This document shows positions 8,255-17,710 of a DNA stretch of 64,000 bases, piece after piece. The stretch spans positions 1-64,000 of the forward strand of contig NZ_JACVQF010000217.1 of NCBI RefSeq assembly GCF_014534645.1, written 5' to 3'. The notes below the pieces were generated by a model. It saw only the letters and a list, made by a program, of their open reading frames with translations. It was not told the DNA's origin and did no database searches. This stretch comes from Streptomyces griseicoloratus (lineage in GTDB: Bacteria > Actinomycetota > Actinomycetes > Streptomycetales > Streptomycetaceae). Position numbers and translations under genes: made by a program. Numbering within the stretch: the first letter of the stretch is position 1; each line of letters opens with the position of its first letter.

Positions 8255-10926
8255 CAGGAATCGAGGTCGATGGAATCGGGGTCACCGTTCCCGAGGGAGC
8301 CTCGCTGCTCTCGGCGGTGCGGGCGGCCGGCGGCGAGCTGCCCGCGCTCTGCTCGGACGAACGGCTCAGCCCGGCCGGCTCCTGCCGTACGTGTCTCGTG
8401 CGCGCCGACGGACAGGTCGTGGCGGCCTGCGTGACTCCGGCCTCGTCCGGCGTCCGCGTCGAAGTCGCCACGGAAGACCTCCGGCAGCTGCGCCGGGACG
8501 CCGTGCAGCTCATCGCCTCCGCCCTGCCTTCCCGCGCGCTCACCGAGGACAACCCCAGCGAACTCGCTCGGGTCTGCCGGTCGTTGGACATCAGCCCCGA
8601 GACGGCACAGGGCACCGAAGGCCGCGGCGCGGACGACTCACACCCGTATGTGCACCTCGACCCGGACCTGTGCATCGCCTGCGGGCGGTGCGTGCGCATG
8701 TGCGCCGAGGTGCAGGGCACCTTCGCCCTGACCCTGGTCGGCCGGGGCGCCGACACCGTGGTCGCCCCTGGTACCGGGGGCCCGTGGGCCGAGTCGGACT
8801 GCGTGGCCTGCGGCGGCTGCGTCGACACCTGCCCCACCGGTGCGATCGCCCAGCCCGGTCCCGGGCACGGGCTCACCTCTGCCCACCGGCCGGCCGCGAT
8901 CCGTACGACGTGCGGATACTGCGGCGTCGGCTGCGCCCTGGACGTCGTCACCGCAGGCGGCGAGGTCACGGCTGTACTGCCCGCCCGGGACGGCCCGGTC
9001 AACCGCGGCCACGCCTGCGTCAAAGGCCGCTTCGCCCACGGCTACCTGACATCGCCCGAGAGGCTCACCCGGCCCCTGCTCCGGCGCGACGGTGGCCTGG
9101 AGCCCGTCAGCTGGGAGGAAGCGCTCGGCCATGTGGCCCGAGGGCTTCGCGCGGCTGTCGCAGACGGCGGCGCGGACGCCGTGGCGGCGATCTCCTCGGC
9201 TCGCGCCACCAACGAGGAGAACTACCTCGTCCAGAAGTTCATGCGGACCGCAATCGGCACCAACAACGTCGACAACTGCTCCCGCCTCTGCCACTCCCCC
9301 TCCGCCGCAGGACTGACCGCCTCCTTCGGACTCTCCGGCGGCACCGACTGCTTCGACGACGTCGAGCGGTCCGACTGCGTGCTCGTGGTCGGCGCCAACC
9401 CCGTCGAAGCCCACCCGGTGGTCGGCGCACGCCTCCTCCAGCGCGTGCTGCGCGGAGCCAGGCTGGTCGTCGCCGACCCCCGCGCCGTGGGCCTCGCCCT
9501 GCACGCCGACGTACACCTGCGGCCCCGGCCCGGCACCAACGTCGCACTCTTCCACGGGCTCGCCCACCTCCTGCTCGCGGAAGGACTGGCCGACGAGAAC
9601 TTCCTGCGCGAGCGGGCAACCGGCCTGCCGGAACTCATCGCACTGCTGGACGACTACCCGCCCCACCGAGTCGCGGAGATCACCGGGGTACCCGCCGAGG
9701 ACCTTGTCGCCGCTGCCCGCCTGTACGGCCGCGCCCGACAGCCCGCGATCGTCTACGGCCTGGGCGTCACCGAGCACCTGCACGGCACCGACGGGGTGCG
9801 TTCGCTGGCCAATCTCGCCATCCTGCGCGGCGCCGTCGGCACCGACCGCGGGTACGGCGTCAACCCGCTGCGCGGCCAGAACAACGTCCAGGGCGCCTCC
9901 GACATGGGTGCTCTGCCCGACCTCCTGCCCGGCTACGGCAAGGTCACCGACCCGACCGCACGAGCCCGCGCCGAAGCGGTCTGGGGCGTACCGGTTCCAG
10001 GGCGCCCGGGCCTGCGCATCCCGGAGATGTTCGCCGCCGCACGCGCAGGCGGTCTGCGGGCACTGTGGGTCATCGGCGAAGACGTCTGCGCCACCGACCC
10101 CGACAGCGACCGGGTGGCCGCGGCCCTGGACGCATGCCCACTCGTCGTGTGCAACGAACTGTTCCTCTCCGAGACCGCCCGCCACGCCGACGTCGTCCTC
10201 CCCGTCACGTCCTGGCTGGAGAAGGACGGCACCTTCGTCAACTTCGACCGCCGCTTCCAGCGAGTCCGCCCCGCCGTGCCCCCGCCGGGCGAGGCACGCA
10301 GCGACTTCGACGTCGTGCACGCCCTCGCCGACGCGATGGGAACCGACCTGGGCTGCCCCACTCCGGCCGATACCCTGGCCGAATGCGGGCAGGTCGCGCC
10401 CGTCTTCGCGGGGCTCTCCCACGACCGGCTGGACCGGGAGGGGGCCGTGCCGTGGCCCTGCCCGGACCCCGGCCGTCCGGGGAAGGCCAAGCTCTACGAG
10501 GAGCGGTTCGCCACCCCGGACGGCCGGGCCCACCTCACTGCAGCCCCCTACCTCCCACCCGGTGAACAACCCGACGACGCCTACCCGCTGGTCCTGGTCA
10601 CCGGGCGGCGCTGGGCCCACTACAACTCCGGCAGCATGACCCGTCGGGGCGGCAACCTCGCACTCGACCCGGTCGACTTTCTCGACCTCCACCCCGACGA
10701 CGCCCTCCGGTACGGCGTCCGAGACGGCGCGCGGCTCACCGTGGAGAGTCGGCACGGCCAAGCTCGGCTCGTCGCCCGGATCAGTGAGCAGACCGCCCCT
10801 GGCCAGGTCTTCTGCTCCTTCCACTTCCCCTCGAACGGGGTGAACCGCCTCACCTCCGACCACGGCGACACCGTCACGTCCTGCCCCGAGTACAAGGTCA
10901 CGGCCGTGCGCGTGAGCGCGCCGTGA
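8251..10926 (+). CDS. fdsA: Molybdenum formate dehydrogenase catalytic subunit (alpha)
   Basis: 891 aa. Oxidises formate to CO2 at a bis-MGD molybdenum centre in the cytoplasm. Domains in order: [2Fe-2S] ferredoxin-like (C34, C45, C48, C60); two [4Fe-4S] motifs (CIACGRCVRMC and CVACGGCVDTC); the molybdopterin oxidoreductase [4Fe-4S] motif CGYCGVGC with HACVKGRF; then the catalytic domain with NNVDNCSRLCHSP. In that motif Cys347 is the expected Mo ligand, so the enzyme is non-seleno. The C-terminal dinucleotide-binding domain begins near YPLVLVTGRRWAHYN. There is no FdsC/FdhD chaperone or membrane anchor beside it, so the product is soluble and needs a chaperone encoded elsewhere. Confidence 0.9.
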   Translation: MTGIEVDGIGVTVPEGASLLSAVRAAGGELPALCSDERLSPAGSCRTCLVRADGQVVAACVTPASSGVRVEVATEDLRQLRRDAVQLIASALPSRALTEDNPSELARVCRSLDISPETAQGTEGRGADDSHPYVHLDPDLCIACGRCVRMCAEVQGTFALTLVGRGADTVVAPGTGGPWAESDCVACGGCVDTCPTGAIAQPGPGHGLTSAHRPAAIRTTCGYCGVGCALDVVTAGGEVTAVLPARDGPVNRGHACVKGRFAHGYLTSPERLTRPLLRRDGGLEPVSWEEALGHVARGLRAAVADGGADAVAAISSARATNEENYLVQKFMRTAIGTNNVDNCSRLCHSPSAAGLTASFGLSGGTDCFDDVERSDCVLVVGANPVEAHPVVGARLLQRVLRGARLVVADPRAVGLALHADVHLRPRPGTNVALFHGLAHLLLAEGLADENFLRERATGLPELIALLDDYPPHRVAEITGVPAEDLVAAARLYGRARQPAIVYGLGVTEHLHGTDGVRSLANLAILRGAVGTDRGYGVNPLRGQNNVQGASDMGALPDLLPGYGKVTDPTARARAEAVWGVPVPGRPGLRIPEMFAAARAGGLRALWVIGEDVCATDPDSDRVAAALDACPLVVCNELFLSETARHADVVLPVTSWLEKDGTFVNFDRRFQRVRPAVPPPGEARSDFDVVHALADAMGTDLGCPTPADTLAECGQVAPVFAGLSHDRLDREGAVPWPCPDPGRPGKAKLYEERFATPDGRAHLTAAPYLPPGEQPDDAYPLVLVTGRRWAHYNSGSMTRRGGNLALDPVDFLDLHPDDALRYGVRDGARLTVESRHGQARLVARISEQTAPGQVFCSFHFPSNGVNRLTSDHGDTVTSCPEYKVTAVRVSAP

Positions 10927-11031
10927 CGGCATCGGACAGGGTGGTCAGAGTTCCGGTCGTACGGGCCAGAGGGCCGCGCAGAGACAAGAGCGCGCAGCCG
11001 CGGATTGATCGGCCGCGCACGGTGGTGCGGT

Positions 11032-11463
11032 TCAATGCGCACCTACGCTCAGAGGCTCCCTCACCGGCGTCGTCCTCTTGCCCGGCTTCGGCTCCAGCAC
11101 CGGCATCGTGATGGTCAGGACACCATGCTTGTACCCAGCCGTCGCCTCGTCGCTCATTGCCCCCGGCGGCAGCGGAGTGAAGTGGCCGTACGAGAATTCC
11201 GCGCGGCCCTGCCGCTCACCGCCGCGCACGGCACGGATGGTCAGGCGCCCTCCCGCAACGATGATCTCAATGTCCTCGGCGTCGATCCCCGGAAGCTCGG
11301 CCTGCAGCACGTACCGCCCGTCCGCCAGACGTTCTTCGACGTGGACGCCGTGCGTCGCAGGAATGGCGTCCAGTACGGGGAATCCCGCCTCCGCCCAGTC
11401 GGACGGGCCGGGCAGGTCGGGCAGTGCGGGCCGACCGGAGAGCCGCTCGATCGTGCTGCTCAT
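11032..11463 (-). CDS. hsp20: Hsp20 / alpha-crystallin small heat shock protein
   Basis: 143 aa, ATG at 11463 with AAGGAGGAG 6 bases upstream. The alpha-crystallin domain (about residues 45-135) runs from YVLQAELPGIDAEDIEI to the C-terminal strand VLTITMPVLE. ATP-independent holdase. M. tuberculosis hspX, the classic DosR target, belongs to this family. Two operator-like boxes lie 59-94 bp upstream. Convergent with the formate dehydrogenase operon; the 105-bp gap at 10927-11031 shows no strong terminator. Confidence 0.9.
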   Translation of the reverse strand: MSSTIERLSGRPALPDLPGPSDWAEAGFPVLDAIPATHGVHVEERLADGRYVLQAELPGIDAEDIEIIVAGGRLTIRAVRGGERQGRAEFSYGHFTPLPPGAMSDEATAGYKHGVLTITMPVLEPKPGKRTTPVREPLSVGAH

Positions 11464-11521
11464 CTCTGGCTCCTCCTTCTTCTCCGTGTCCAGGGTCACC
11501 CTTCCGAGCCATGAGGCGCAT

Positions 11522-11557
11522 GGGCCGACCGGTCCTCGTGCACGGCCCGGTCGGCCC
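11522..11557 (-). promoter_or_regulatory. Tandem DosR/OsdR-like boxes upstream of hsp20
   Basis: GGGCCGACCGGTCC (11522-11535) and GGCCCGGTCGGCCC (11544-11557) are 22 bp apart centre to centre, about two helical turns. They lie in the hsp20 upstream region and on the start side of no other gene. Palindromic and matching GGGCCG-NN-CGGCCC; binding is inferred. Confidence 0.6.
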
Positions 11558-11668
11558 TGTAAGCCGCGACCAGCACCTTCGCTCAGCGCGGGCCGGCCTC
11601 ACCCTCTCGTGAAGGTCACAAGGCGGTCGGCGGGTGGGGCTTCCGCGTCTCCCGTGCGTACGACGGGC

Positions 11669-14317
11669 TCAACGCTCCTGGGCCGGCTTCGGTGGGCCCC
11701 CGCGGGGTGGGCGTTCCGGCTTCAGCCGGGCCTGGAGGCGCATGACGAGATGGCCGAGACCGGACACCGCACAGGCGATGGCCAGGTCGGTGGGCGGGAG
11801 TGGGTCGGTGCCCAGCAGTTCCTGCAGGGGCGGCAGGTAGACGCCGGCTGCCTGGAGACCCAGTGCCGCGCCGACGGCGACCAGCAGGAAGGGGTTGGCC
11901 AGGCTGCCGGGGCGGGCCCGGGAGCCGAGCGCCACGCCGAGCTGGGTGGCACCGAGGATCAGGAACACCATGGACTGCCAGGGCCGTCCGGTCTCCCGGG
12001 CCCAGACGCCGACGGCCAGGGTCACCGTGGCGACGAAGACCCCCATGAGCAGGATCCGCGGCCACAGGCCGGCGCCCAGCACGCTCTCCTCCGGAGGCCG
12101 GGGCGGATGGCGCATCGCGTCCGGCGCGACGGGTTCCGCGCCCAGGGCGACACCGGGCAGGCCGTGGGTGAGCAGGTTGATCCACAGGATCTGCGCGGGC
12201 AACAGCGGCAGCGGCATCCCCAGGAACGGACCGAGGAGCATGACGAGGATCTCCGCGGTGCCGCCGGCGAGGCCGTAGAGCAGGAATCGGCGCACGTTCG
12301 CGTAGACGCGGCGTCCCTCCTCGACAGCGGACACGATCGTGGCCGGGTTGTCGTCGGCGAGCACGAGATCGGCGGCCTGACGTGCGACCTCGGTGCCACG
12401 TCGGCCCATGGCGACACCGATGTCCGCCTGCCGCAGGGCGGGGCCGTCGTTGACACCGTCCCCCGTCATCGCCACCACGTGCCCCGCCCCGCGCCATGCC
12501 TGGACGATGTCCAGTTTCTGCTCGGGCGTGGTCCGGGCGTAGACCCGTACGTCTGTCAGGTCGCCCGCGGTACCTTCCCGGATGTGTCCGCCGGTGGTGA
12601 CTTCCTCGTCGTGCGACGCGATACCGAGACGTTCGGCGATGGCCCGGGCGGTGAGCGGGTGGTCGCCGGTGATGAGTACGGGGACGATGCCGGCCCGTCT
12701 GCAGGCGGCGATGGTCGCCTCGGATGCGATACGAGGCGGGTCCACGATGCCGACGAGCCCGAGGAGTGACAGGCCCGACTCCTGTGTCGGGGGCCGCTGC
12801 ACCGGGTCGTCATGGTCGGCCGAGGCGACGGCGAGCACCCGGTATCCACGGCGTGCCAGGAGCTCCGCCCGTTCGGCTGCCCGGGCAACAGTGTCGGGGG
12901 CGTCGCCCAGAATCTCCGGCCGGAGCACCGACTCCGGCGCACCTTTGCACGCGACCAGGACCCCGCCCTGCGGCCGGCGGTGCACGGTCGTCATGCGTTT
13001 GCGGTCGCTGTCGAACGGAATCTCGTCCGACCGCGGGAGCTCTCGGTCCAGTGCCGCCCGGTCGAGCCCGAGCCGCGCCCCGCCCACGAGCAGAGCGGAC
13101 TCTGTGGGGTCGCCCAGTGCACCCCATTGCGTGGATCCGTCCGAGGGAGGTTCCAGTGCCGCGTCGTTGCACAGCATGGCTGCGCGCAGCAGGGCTGCCA
13201 GGTCGGGTGCGTCGTCCGCGGTCACCGTCTCGCCATCGCGCACCACCCGGCCCTCGGGGTCATAGCCCGTACCAACGATCACTGCCTCTCCGCGTGGCGT
13301 CCACAGCTGCTCGGCCACCATCCGGCCCTCGGTCAGGGTGCCGGTCTTGTCGGTGGCGATCACGGTCACGGAGCCCAGCGTCTCCACCGCCGGCAGCCGC
13401 CGGACGACGGCATGCCGGTCGGCCATCCGCCGTGCTCCCAGGGCCAAGGCGAGTGTCACCACCGCGGGAAGGGACTCCGGAACAGCGGCGACGGCGAGGC
13501 TGATCGCCGCGACGATCATCAGCTCCACGGGCTGTCCGCGCACGAGCCCGAGAGCGAGCACCACCGCGCACAGCGCCACGATGACTCCGGCCAGTGTCCG
13601 CCCGAACCTCGCCAGCCGGTGCTGGAGCGGAGTCAGGCCGGGCGCGGCGCCCATCAGTGCCGCGATACGGCCGAGCGCGCTGTCGGCACCGGTGGCGGTG
13701 ACCACGACACGTCCGTGGCCTCGGACGACGATCGTGCCCGCCGACACCGTCCCACGCGCTTCGTCACCGCCGGGGGCCTTCTCCACCGGTACGGACTCAC
13801 CTGTCAGCGAGGACTCGTCCGCCAGCAGCATCGCCGCGGCCAGCACGTCCGCGTCCGCGGGCACGATGTCTCCCTCGGCCAGCAGGACGAGGTCACCAGG
13901 GACCACCTCGGCAGCGGGGACGGAGCGCTCCTCGCCGTCGCGCACCACCCTGGCCGCCGGGGCGCTCATAGCGGACAGGGCCCGCACCGCCTGTTCCGCC
14001 CGTACTTCCTGTACGACGCCGACCACCGTGTTCACGATGATCACGAACAGGATCACGGCGGCATCGGAGAGATCGCCGGTACCAATGGTCAGGGCAGCAG
14101 CCACGAGCAGGACGAGGATCAGCGGGTCGCGCAGCTGCTGCACGACCCGCCGCCACACCGGGATCCGCGGCTCCGAGGGGATCTCGTTCGGCCCGTGGAG
14201 CTCCAGTCGCCGCGCCGCTTCGTCCGACGACAGGCCCGACGGACCCGTCGTGGGTACCGCGCCTCGGGGGCCGCCCATGTCCGAGTCGCGAGTCCGGCTG
14301 CCCTCACGCCGGTTCAC
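11669..14317 (-). CDS. P2-type cation ATPase (Ca2+-transporter type)
   Basis: 882 aa. ATP-driven cation export through the plasma membrane. N-terminal cation ATPase domain (residues ~25-95), E1-E2 actuator with LADESSLTGES, PESLPAVVTL in the fourth membrane segment (P2A pumps have PEGLPAVVT), phosphorylation site DKTGTLTEG, hinge MTGDGVNDGPAL, and a C-terminal four-helix domain. The Ser in PESLP departs from PEGLP, so ion specificity is uncertain. GTG start at 14317 overlaps the stop of the K+ channel gene by 4 bp, so the two are co-translated. DosR regulons include P-type ATPases such as CtpF, which this resembles in type. Confidence 0.85.
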   Translation of the reverse strand: MNRREGSRTRDSDMGGPRGAVPTTGPSGLSSDEAARRLELHGPNEIPSEPRIPVWRRVVQQLRDPLILVLLVAAALTIGTGDLSDAAVILFVIIVNTVVGVVQEVRAEQAVRALSAMSAPAARVVRDGEERSVPAAEVVPGDLVLLAEGDIVPADADVLAAAMLLADESSLTGESVPVEKAPGGDEARGTVSAGTIVVRGHGRVVVTATGADSALGRIAALMGAAPGLTPLQHRLARFGRTLAGVIVALCAVVLALGLVRGQPVELMIVAAISLAVAAVPESLPAVVTLALALGARRMADRHAVVRRLPAVETLGSVTVIATDKTGTLTEGRMVAEQLWTPRGEAVIVGTGYDPEGRVVRDGETVTADDAPDLAALLRAAMLCNDAALEPPSDGSTQWGALGDPTESALLVGGARLGLDRAALDRELPRSDEIPFDSDRKRMTTVHRRPQGGVLVACKGAPESVLRPEILGDAPDTVARAAERAELLARRGYRVLAVASADHDDPVQRPPTQESGLSLLGLVGIVDPPRIASEATIAACRRAGIVPVLITGDHPLTARAIAERLGIASHDEEVTTGGHIREGTAGDLTDVRVYARTTPEQKLDIVQAWRGAGHVVAMTGDGVNDGPALRQADIGVAMGRRGTEVARQAADLVLADDNPATIVSAVEEGRRVYANVRRFLLYGLAGGTAEILVMLLGPFLGMPLPLLPAQILWINLLTHGLPGVALGAEPVAPDAMRHPPRPPEESVLGAGLWPRILLMGVFVATVTLAVGVWARETGRPWQSMVFLILGATQLGVALGSRARPGSLANPFLLVAVGAALGLQAAGVYLPPLQELLGTDPLPPTDLAIACAVSGLGHLVMRLQARLKPERPPRGGPPKPAQER

Positions 14318-15183
14318 GAGGTTCGCCCGTGGTCGGCGGCATAGGCCGCGAAGATGTCCGCCTGTGCGCCACCCGTGCGGAGAAAGCGCTGGTCCAGGAT
14401 GGCCGCGAGGTCTTGTAGCGCGCCCGCGAGCAGATCGCCGGCCAGGCGTACGTCCGGCCGGCCCGCTGTCTGCCCGCGCTCGGCGAGAGCAGCGGCGTAG
14501 CCGACCGTGGCCGCGAGCGACGAGTGGTCCCCACCGTCATGGAAGTAGTAGGCCTCTGCGTACTGAGTGAAGTCGATACGGACACGAACGACCTCGGTGG
14601 CCAGGCTGTCCAGCAGGAGGGCCCCTGCCGTGCAGTCGATCTGCTGCGTCGTCGGGTCCGCGTCGCGCAGCAGCGCCAGGCGGATGGCCAGGACCCTTCT
14701 GCGGGTCAGAGCCGGGAAGATCTGCAGTACCCAGGAGACCGTGGCGGTCAGGAGGGCGAAGCCGATCAGGGCCTCCAGCGGCGAGACCAGGCGGAGCCAG
14801 CCCTCGCCGGGCGAGATGTCCCCCAGGCCCAGCGTGGCCACCGTGACGAGCGACAGGTACACGGAGTCGAGCAGCGCCGGCTCCTGCGCCGCCCTGGAGC
14901 CGGGAGAGAACGTGAACGCTCCGGGCATGTGGGGCCAGTAGACGATGGCCCAGCCGAGGATGACGGTGCCGGCCCACATGCCCACCACCGTCACCATGGC
15001 GAGCGGACCCACCAGCCCCACTGCCCGCCTGCGGGGACGGAAGCGCCGGGCCAGTCGCCACAGCGCCGTCATGACGAGGCGGCTCAGGCCGCCGTGGCGG
15101 GTCGGGTGCCACAGGGTGTGGAACAGGTCCCGCAGGGTGACCATGACGAGGCCCGCGCCCACCAGCGAGACCAACCATTCCAT
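14314..15183 (-). CDS. Two-TM potassium channel family protein
   Basis: 289 aa. An N-terminal membrane segment is followed by a basic loop (RRFRPRRRAVG), TM1 (MVTVVGMWAGTVILGWAIVYW) and a pore helix with the selectivity-filter-like VTVATLGLGD (about residues 117-126). A second helix (LEALIGFALLTATVSWVLQIF) and a cytoplasmic C-terminal domain of about 120 residues complete it. Canonical K+ channels read TVGYGD, so TLGLGD is atypical and selectivity may be altered. Overlaps the downstream P-type ATPase by 4 bp, suggesting paired control of membrane potential and cation export. A weak box-like sequence (GGGCCGAATCGCCG, 15265-15278) lies about 90 bp upstream; I do not rely on it. Confidence 0.75.
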   Translation of the reverse strand: MEWLVSLVGAGLVMVTLRDLFHTLWHPTRHGGLSRLVMTALWRLARRFRPRRRAVGLVGPLAMVTVVGMWAGTVILGWAIVYWPHMPGAFTFSPGSRAAQEPALLDSVYLSLVTVATLGLGDISPGEGWLRLVSPLEALIGFALLTATVSWVLQIFPALTRRRVLAIRLALLRDADPTTQQIDCTAGALLLDSLATEVVRVRIDFTQYAEAYYFHDGGDHSSLAATVGYAAALAERGQTAGRPDVRLAGDLLAGALQDLAAILDQRFLRTGGAQADIFAAYAADHGRTS

Positions 15184-15303
15184 GCGTGTCTCCCACGGAC
15201 CTGCTCTTCTTTCTCAAGCCGAACCCCCGTTCTCGGAGCGTAGGCTGACGGCAGCACCGTCGCGGGGCCGAATCGCCGCCGGCCGGGTCGCATCAACATC
15301 GGA

Positions 15304-17703
15304 TCAACCGGTCGGCAGCACCAGCGTGCAGGTCTCTCCTGGCGCGATGGTGACGGCCCGGTCGGCCAGCATCACGCGGATCGGTGACGCCTCCGAGTCG
15401 GGGACACGGATCTGCACCTGCCCGCTCCGGCGCCGTACGCCGAGACCCCAGTGACCGCGGTAGCGCAGCGAGAATCCGTACTCGGAAAGCGCCGGCAGAG
15501 GCACCGGGTCCAGCCAGAGGGCGTCCTCACGGGCCTGAAGTCCCGTCAGGCCGCGCTGGACCAGGTCGAGGGTCCCGGCCATGGCCCCGAGGTGGATGCC
15601 TTCGCCGGTCGTGCCCCCCTGGATGTCCGCGATGTCCGCCTCCAGGGCCTCGTGGACGTAACTCCACGCCTCAACCCGTCTCACCCTGGCGAGGACCAGG
15701 CCGTGGACGAGCCCGCTGAGGGTGGAGCCGTGGCTGGTGCGCTGGAGGTAGTAGTCCACAGTCCTGCGCCAGACCTCGTCGTCCAGCGCGTACCCGAGAC
15801 GCCGGAACAGGTCCCGTAGTTCGGCGGGCGAGAACAGGTAGCCGAGCATGAGGACATCGGCCTGCTTCGACGCCTTGTAGCGGTTGACCGTGTCACCCTC
15901 GGCCTCAAGGACCCGGTCCAGTCGCCGGATGCTGTCGTACCGCGCCCGGTAGGCGTCCCAGTCCAGCTCGGCGAGGTCGTCGTAGCCCTCGAACTGGCTG
16001 ATGACCCCCTGGTGAAACGGCACCCGCAGCCGCCGGGAGACCTCCTCCCACTTGGGCAGCTCGTCTCCGTCCAGCTGGACCCGGTCGGACAGTTCCTCCC
16101 TTCGCCATACGGGAAGGCGCCGCACGAGCTCCAGGGCACGGGTGAGGACCCAGGCGGTGGTGACGTTGGTGTACGCGTTGTCATCCAGTCCGGGGAGGGC
16201 GGCATCCGGGTAGCCGTCGTGGTACTCGTCAGGGCCCACGACGCCGCGGATGCGGTAGCGGCCCATGCCCGTGTCGAAGACCGCGAGGTCCGCCCAGAAC
16301 CGGGCGATCTGCATCAGCATCTCCGCACCTCTGGTGTACAGGTACTCCATGTCACCGGTGGCCTCGCCGTACTGCCACACGTTGTAGGCGATCGCGGAGC
16401 CCACGTGATGCTGGAGCCTCGAATGGTCCGGCCGCCAGCGCCCCGAGTGGGGGTTGAGATGCCACTCCTGCGTCTCGTCGCGACCGTCGCTGCCGCTCTG
16501 CCACGGGTACATCGCCCCGGCCCGGCCGGCCGCTGCGGCGGCCTGGCTGGCCCGTGGGAGGCGCCGGTACCGGTAGTCCAGCAGCGCCCGGGAGATTTCC
16601 GGGAAGTGCAGGTTGAGGTACGGCAGGACGAACAGCTCGTCCCAGAAGACATGGCCCCGGTACGCCTCACCGTGCAGACCCCGCGCCGGCACTCCCACGT
16701 CCAGGTCCCCGGTGTGCGGTGACAGCGTCTGCAGGAGGTGGAAGAGGTGGAAGCGCAGGACTCGGCCGGCCCGGCCGGGCACCTGGAGATCCGCGCGCCG
16801 CCACAATCTCTCCCACGCCGCACCGTGGGAGTGCAGCAGGGCCGAGAAGTCCGCCGCCGTGGCCACCCGGTCAACGGCTGCCCCCAACGGGTCGCTGATC
16901 GCCGTGTCGCGTGAGGTGTGCAGCGCCACGGTCTTCTCCACGCCGACGGGTCGGCCAGGAGCGATCGGGACCACCAGGCGGTGGACGGCGCGACGGCGGG
17001 CCGGGCGAAGCGCCGACGAGGACGGCGTGCGACCGGTGACGACCGTCCGGGCGGCCATGGCGACGCTGATGTCCGAGGCGCTGGTCCGGCAGCTCAGCCA
17101 CACCGTGTGGGGCTTCTCGGCACCGGTCCGCATATGGGTCACGTGGCTCCTGTTGAGGGCGCGGTACCGGTGCACGTTTCCGTTGATCACCTCACCGTCG
17201 AGACAGGACTCGATCTCCATCTCTCCCGACCAGTCCTCGGCGGTGAAGACCGTCCGGAGCGCAGCCAGATGGGGGTCGTCCATATGCACCAGGCGGGTCT
17301 GCTCCACGCCGAGCACCCCGGTGGAGTCGTCCCGGTGGCGGAACGCGCGGGTGAGCGTGGCGCGGCGCAGGTCGAGGGTGTGCCGGTAGTCCAGGAGGGC
17401 GTGCGTGTCCGGGGAGAACCACGGGCCCCATGCGCCCTCGCCGAGGCGCAGACGAAACCGAAGGAGCAGCCAGTTCGGGAGGTTGACCAGGTCCTCGTTC
17501 ACCACCTGCCGTCCCGCCACGGTCGATTCCAGGCGGTTGAAGCATCCGGCGGCGTAGGTTCCCGGGTAGTGCACCAGGCCCGCCCGGGACTCGGGCACCG
17601 CGCCGCGTGTGGCGAAGTATCCGTTGCCGAGCGTGCAGAGCGATTCGCGCAATCGCTCCGCATTGGGGTCGTAGCCCTCCCACACCCACGTCCACTCGGA
17701 CAT
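15304..17703 (-). CDS. Glycoside hydrolase family 65 disaccharide phosphorylase
   Basis: 799 aa, ATG at 17703. GH65 members phosphorolyse trehalose, maltose or kojibiose to beta-glucose 1-phosphate plus glucose. Visible: N-terminal beta-sandwich from EWTWVWEGYDP, (alpha/alpha)6 barrel with ETQEWHLNPHSGRWRPDHS, the catalytic acid region VVGPDEYHDGYP followed by DNAYTNVTTAW, and a phosphate-site-like HGSTLSGLVHG near residue 680. The phosphate motif argues for phosphorylase over hydrolase; the sugar cannot be told. It lies 7 bp behind a Usp gene and is almost certainly in its operon, linking a stress signal to storage-sugar use without ATP cost. Confidence 0.85.
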   Translation of the reverse strand: MSEWTWVWEGYDPNAERLRESLCTLGNGYFATRGAVPESRAGLVHYPGTYAAGCFNRLESTVAGRQVVNEDLVNLPNWLLLRFRLRLGEGAWGPWFSPDTHALLDYRHTLDLRRATLTRAFRHRDDSTGVLGVEQTRLVHMDDPHLAALRTVFTAEDWSGEMEIESCLDGEVINGNVHRYRALNRSHVTHMRTGAEKPHTVWLSCRTSASDISVAMAARTVVTGRTPSSSALRPARRRAVHRLVVPIAPGRPVGVEKTVALHTSRDTAISDPLGAAVDRVATAADFSALLHSHGAAWERLWRRADLQVPGRAGRVLRFHLFHLLQTLSPHTGDLDVGVPARGLHGEAYRGHVFWDELFVLPYLNLHFPEISRALLDYRYRRLPRASQAAAAAGRAGAMYPWQSGSDGRDETQEWHLNPHSGRWRPDHSRLQHHVGSAIAYNVWQYGEATGDMEYLYTRGAEMLMQIARFWADLAVFDTGMGRYRIRGVVGPDEYHDGYPDAALPGLDDNAYTNVTTAWVLTRALELVRRLPVWRREELSDRVQLDGDELPKWEEVSRRLRVPFHQGVISQFEGYDDLAELDWDAYRARYDSIRRLDRVLEAEGDTVNRYKASKQADVLMLGYLFSPAELRDLFRRLGYALDDEVWRRTVDYYLQRTSHGSTLSGLVHGLVLARVRRVEAWSYVHEALEADIADIQGGTTGEGIHLGAMAGTLDLVQRGLTGLQAREDALWLDPVPLPALSEYGFSLRYRGHWGLGVRRRSGQVQIRVPDSEASPIRVMLADRAVTIAPGETCTLVLPTG

Positions 17704-17710
17704 GCGTATC

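Noticed and set aside
11078-12769. Very long open frames opposite real genes (for example 563 aa here, 1033 aa at 58386-61487, 658 aa at 32927-34903)
   Set aside because: They run antisense to clearly assigned genes and are rich in Arg/Gly/His/Gln repeats. Long empty frames are expected in high-GC Streptomyces DNA.
15265-15278. GGGCCGAATCGCCG upstream of the K+ channel as a regulon box
   Set aside because: Right half matches poorly and there is no partner at 20-23 bp.
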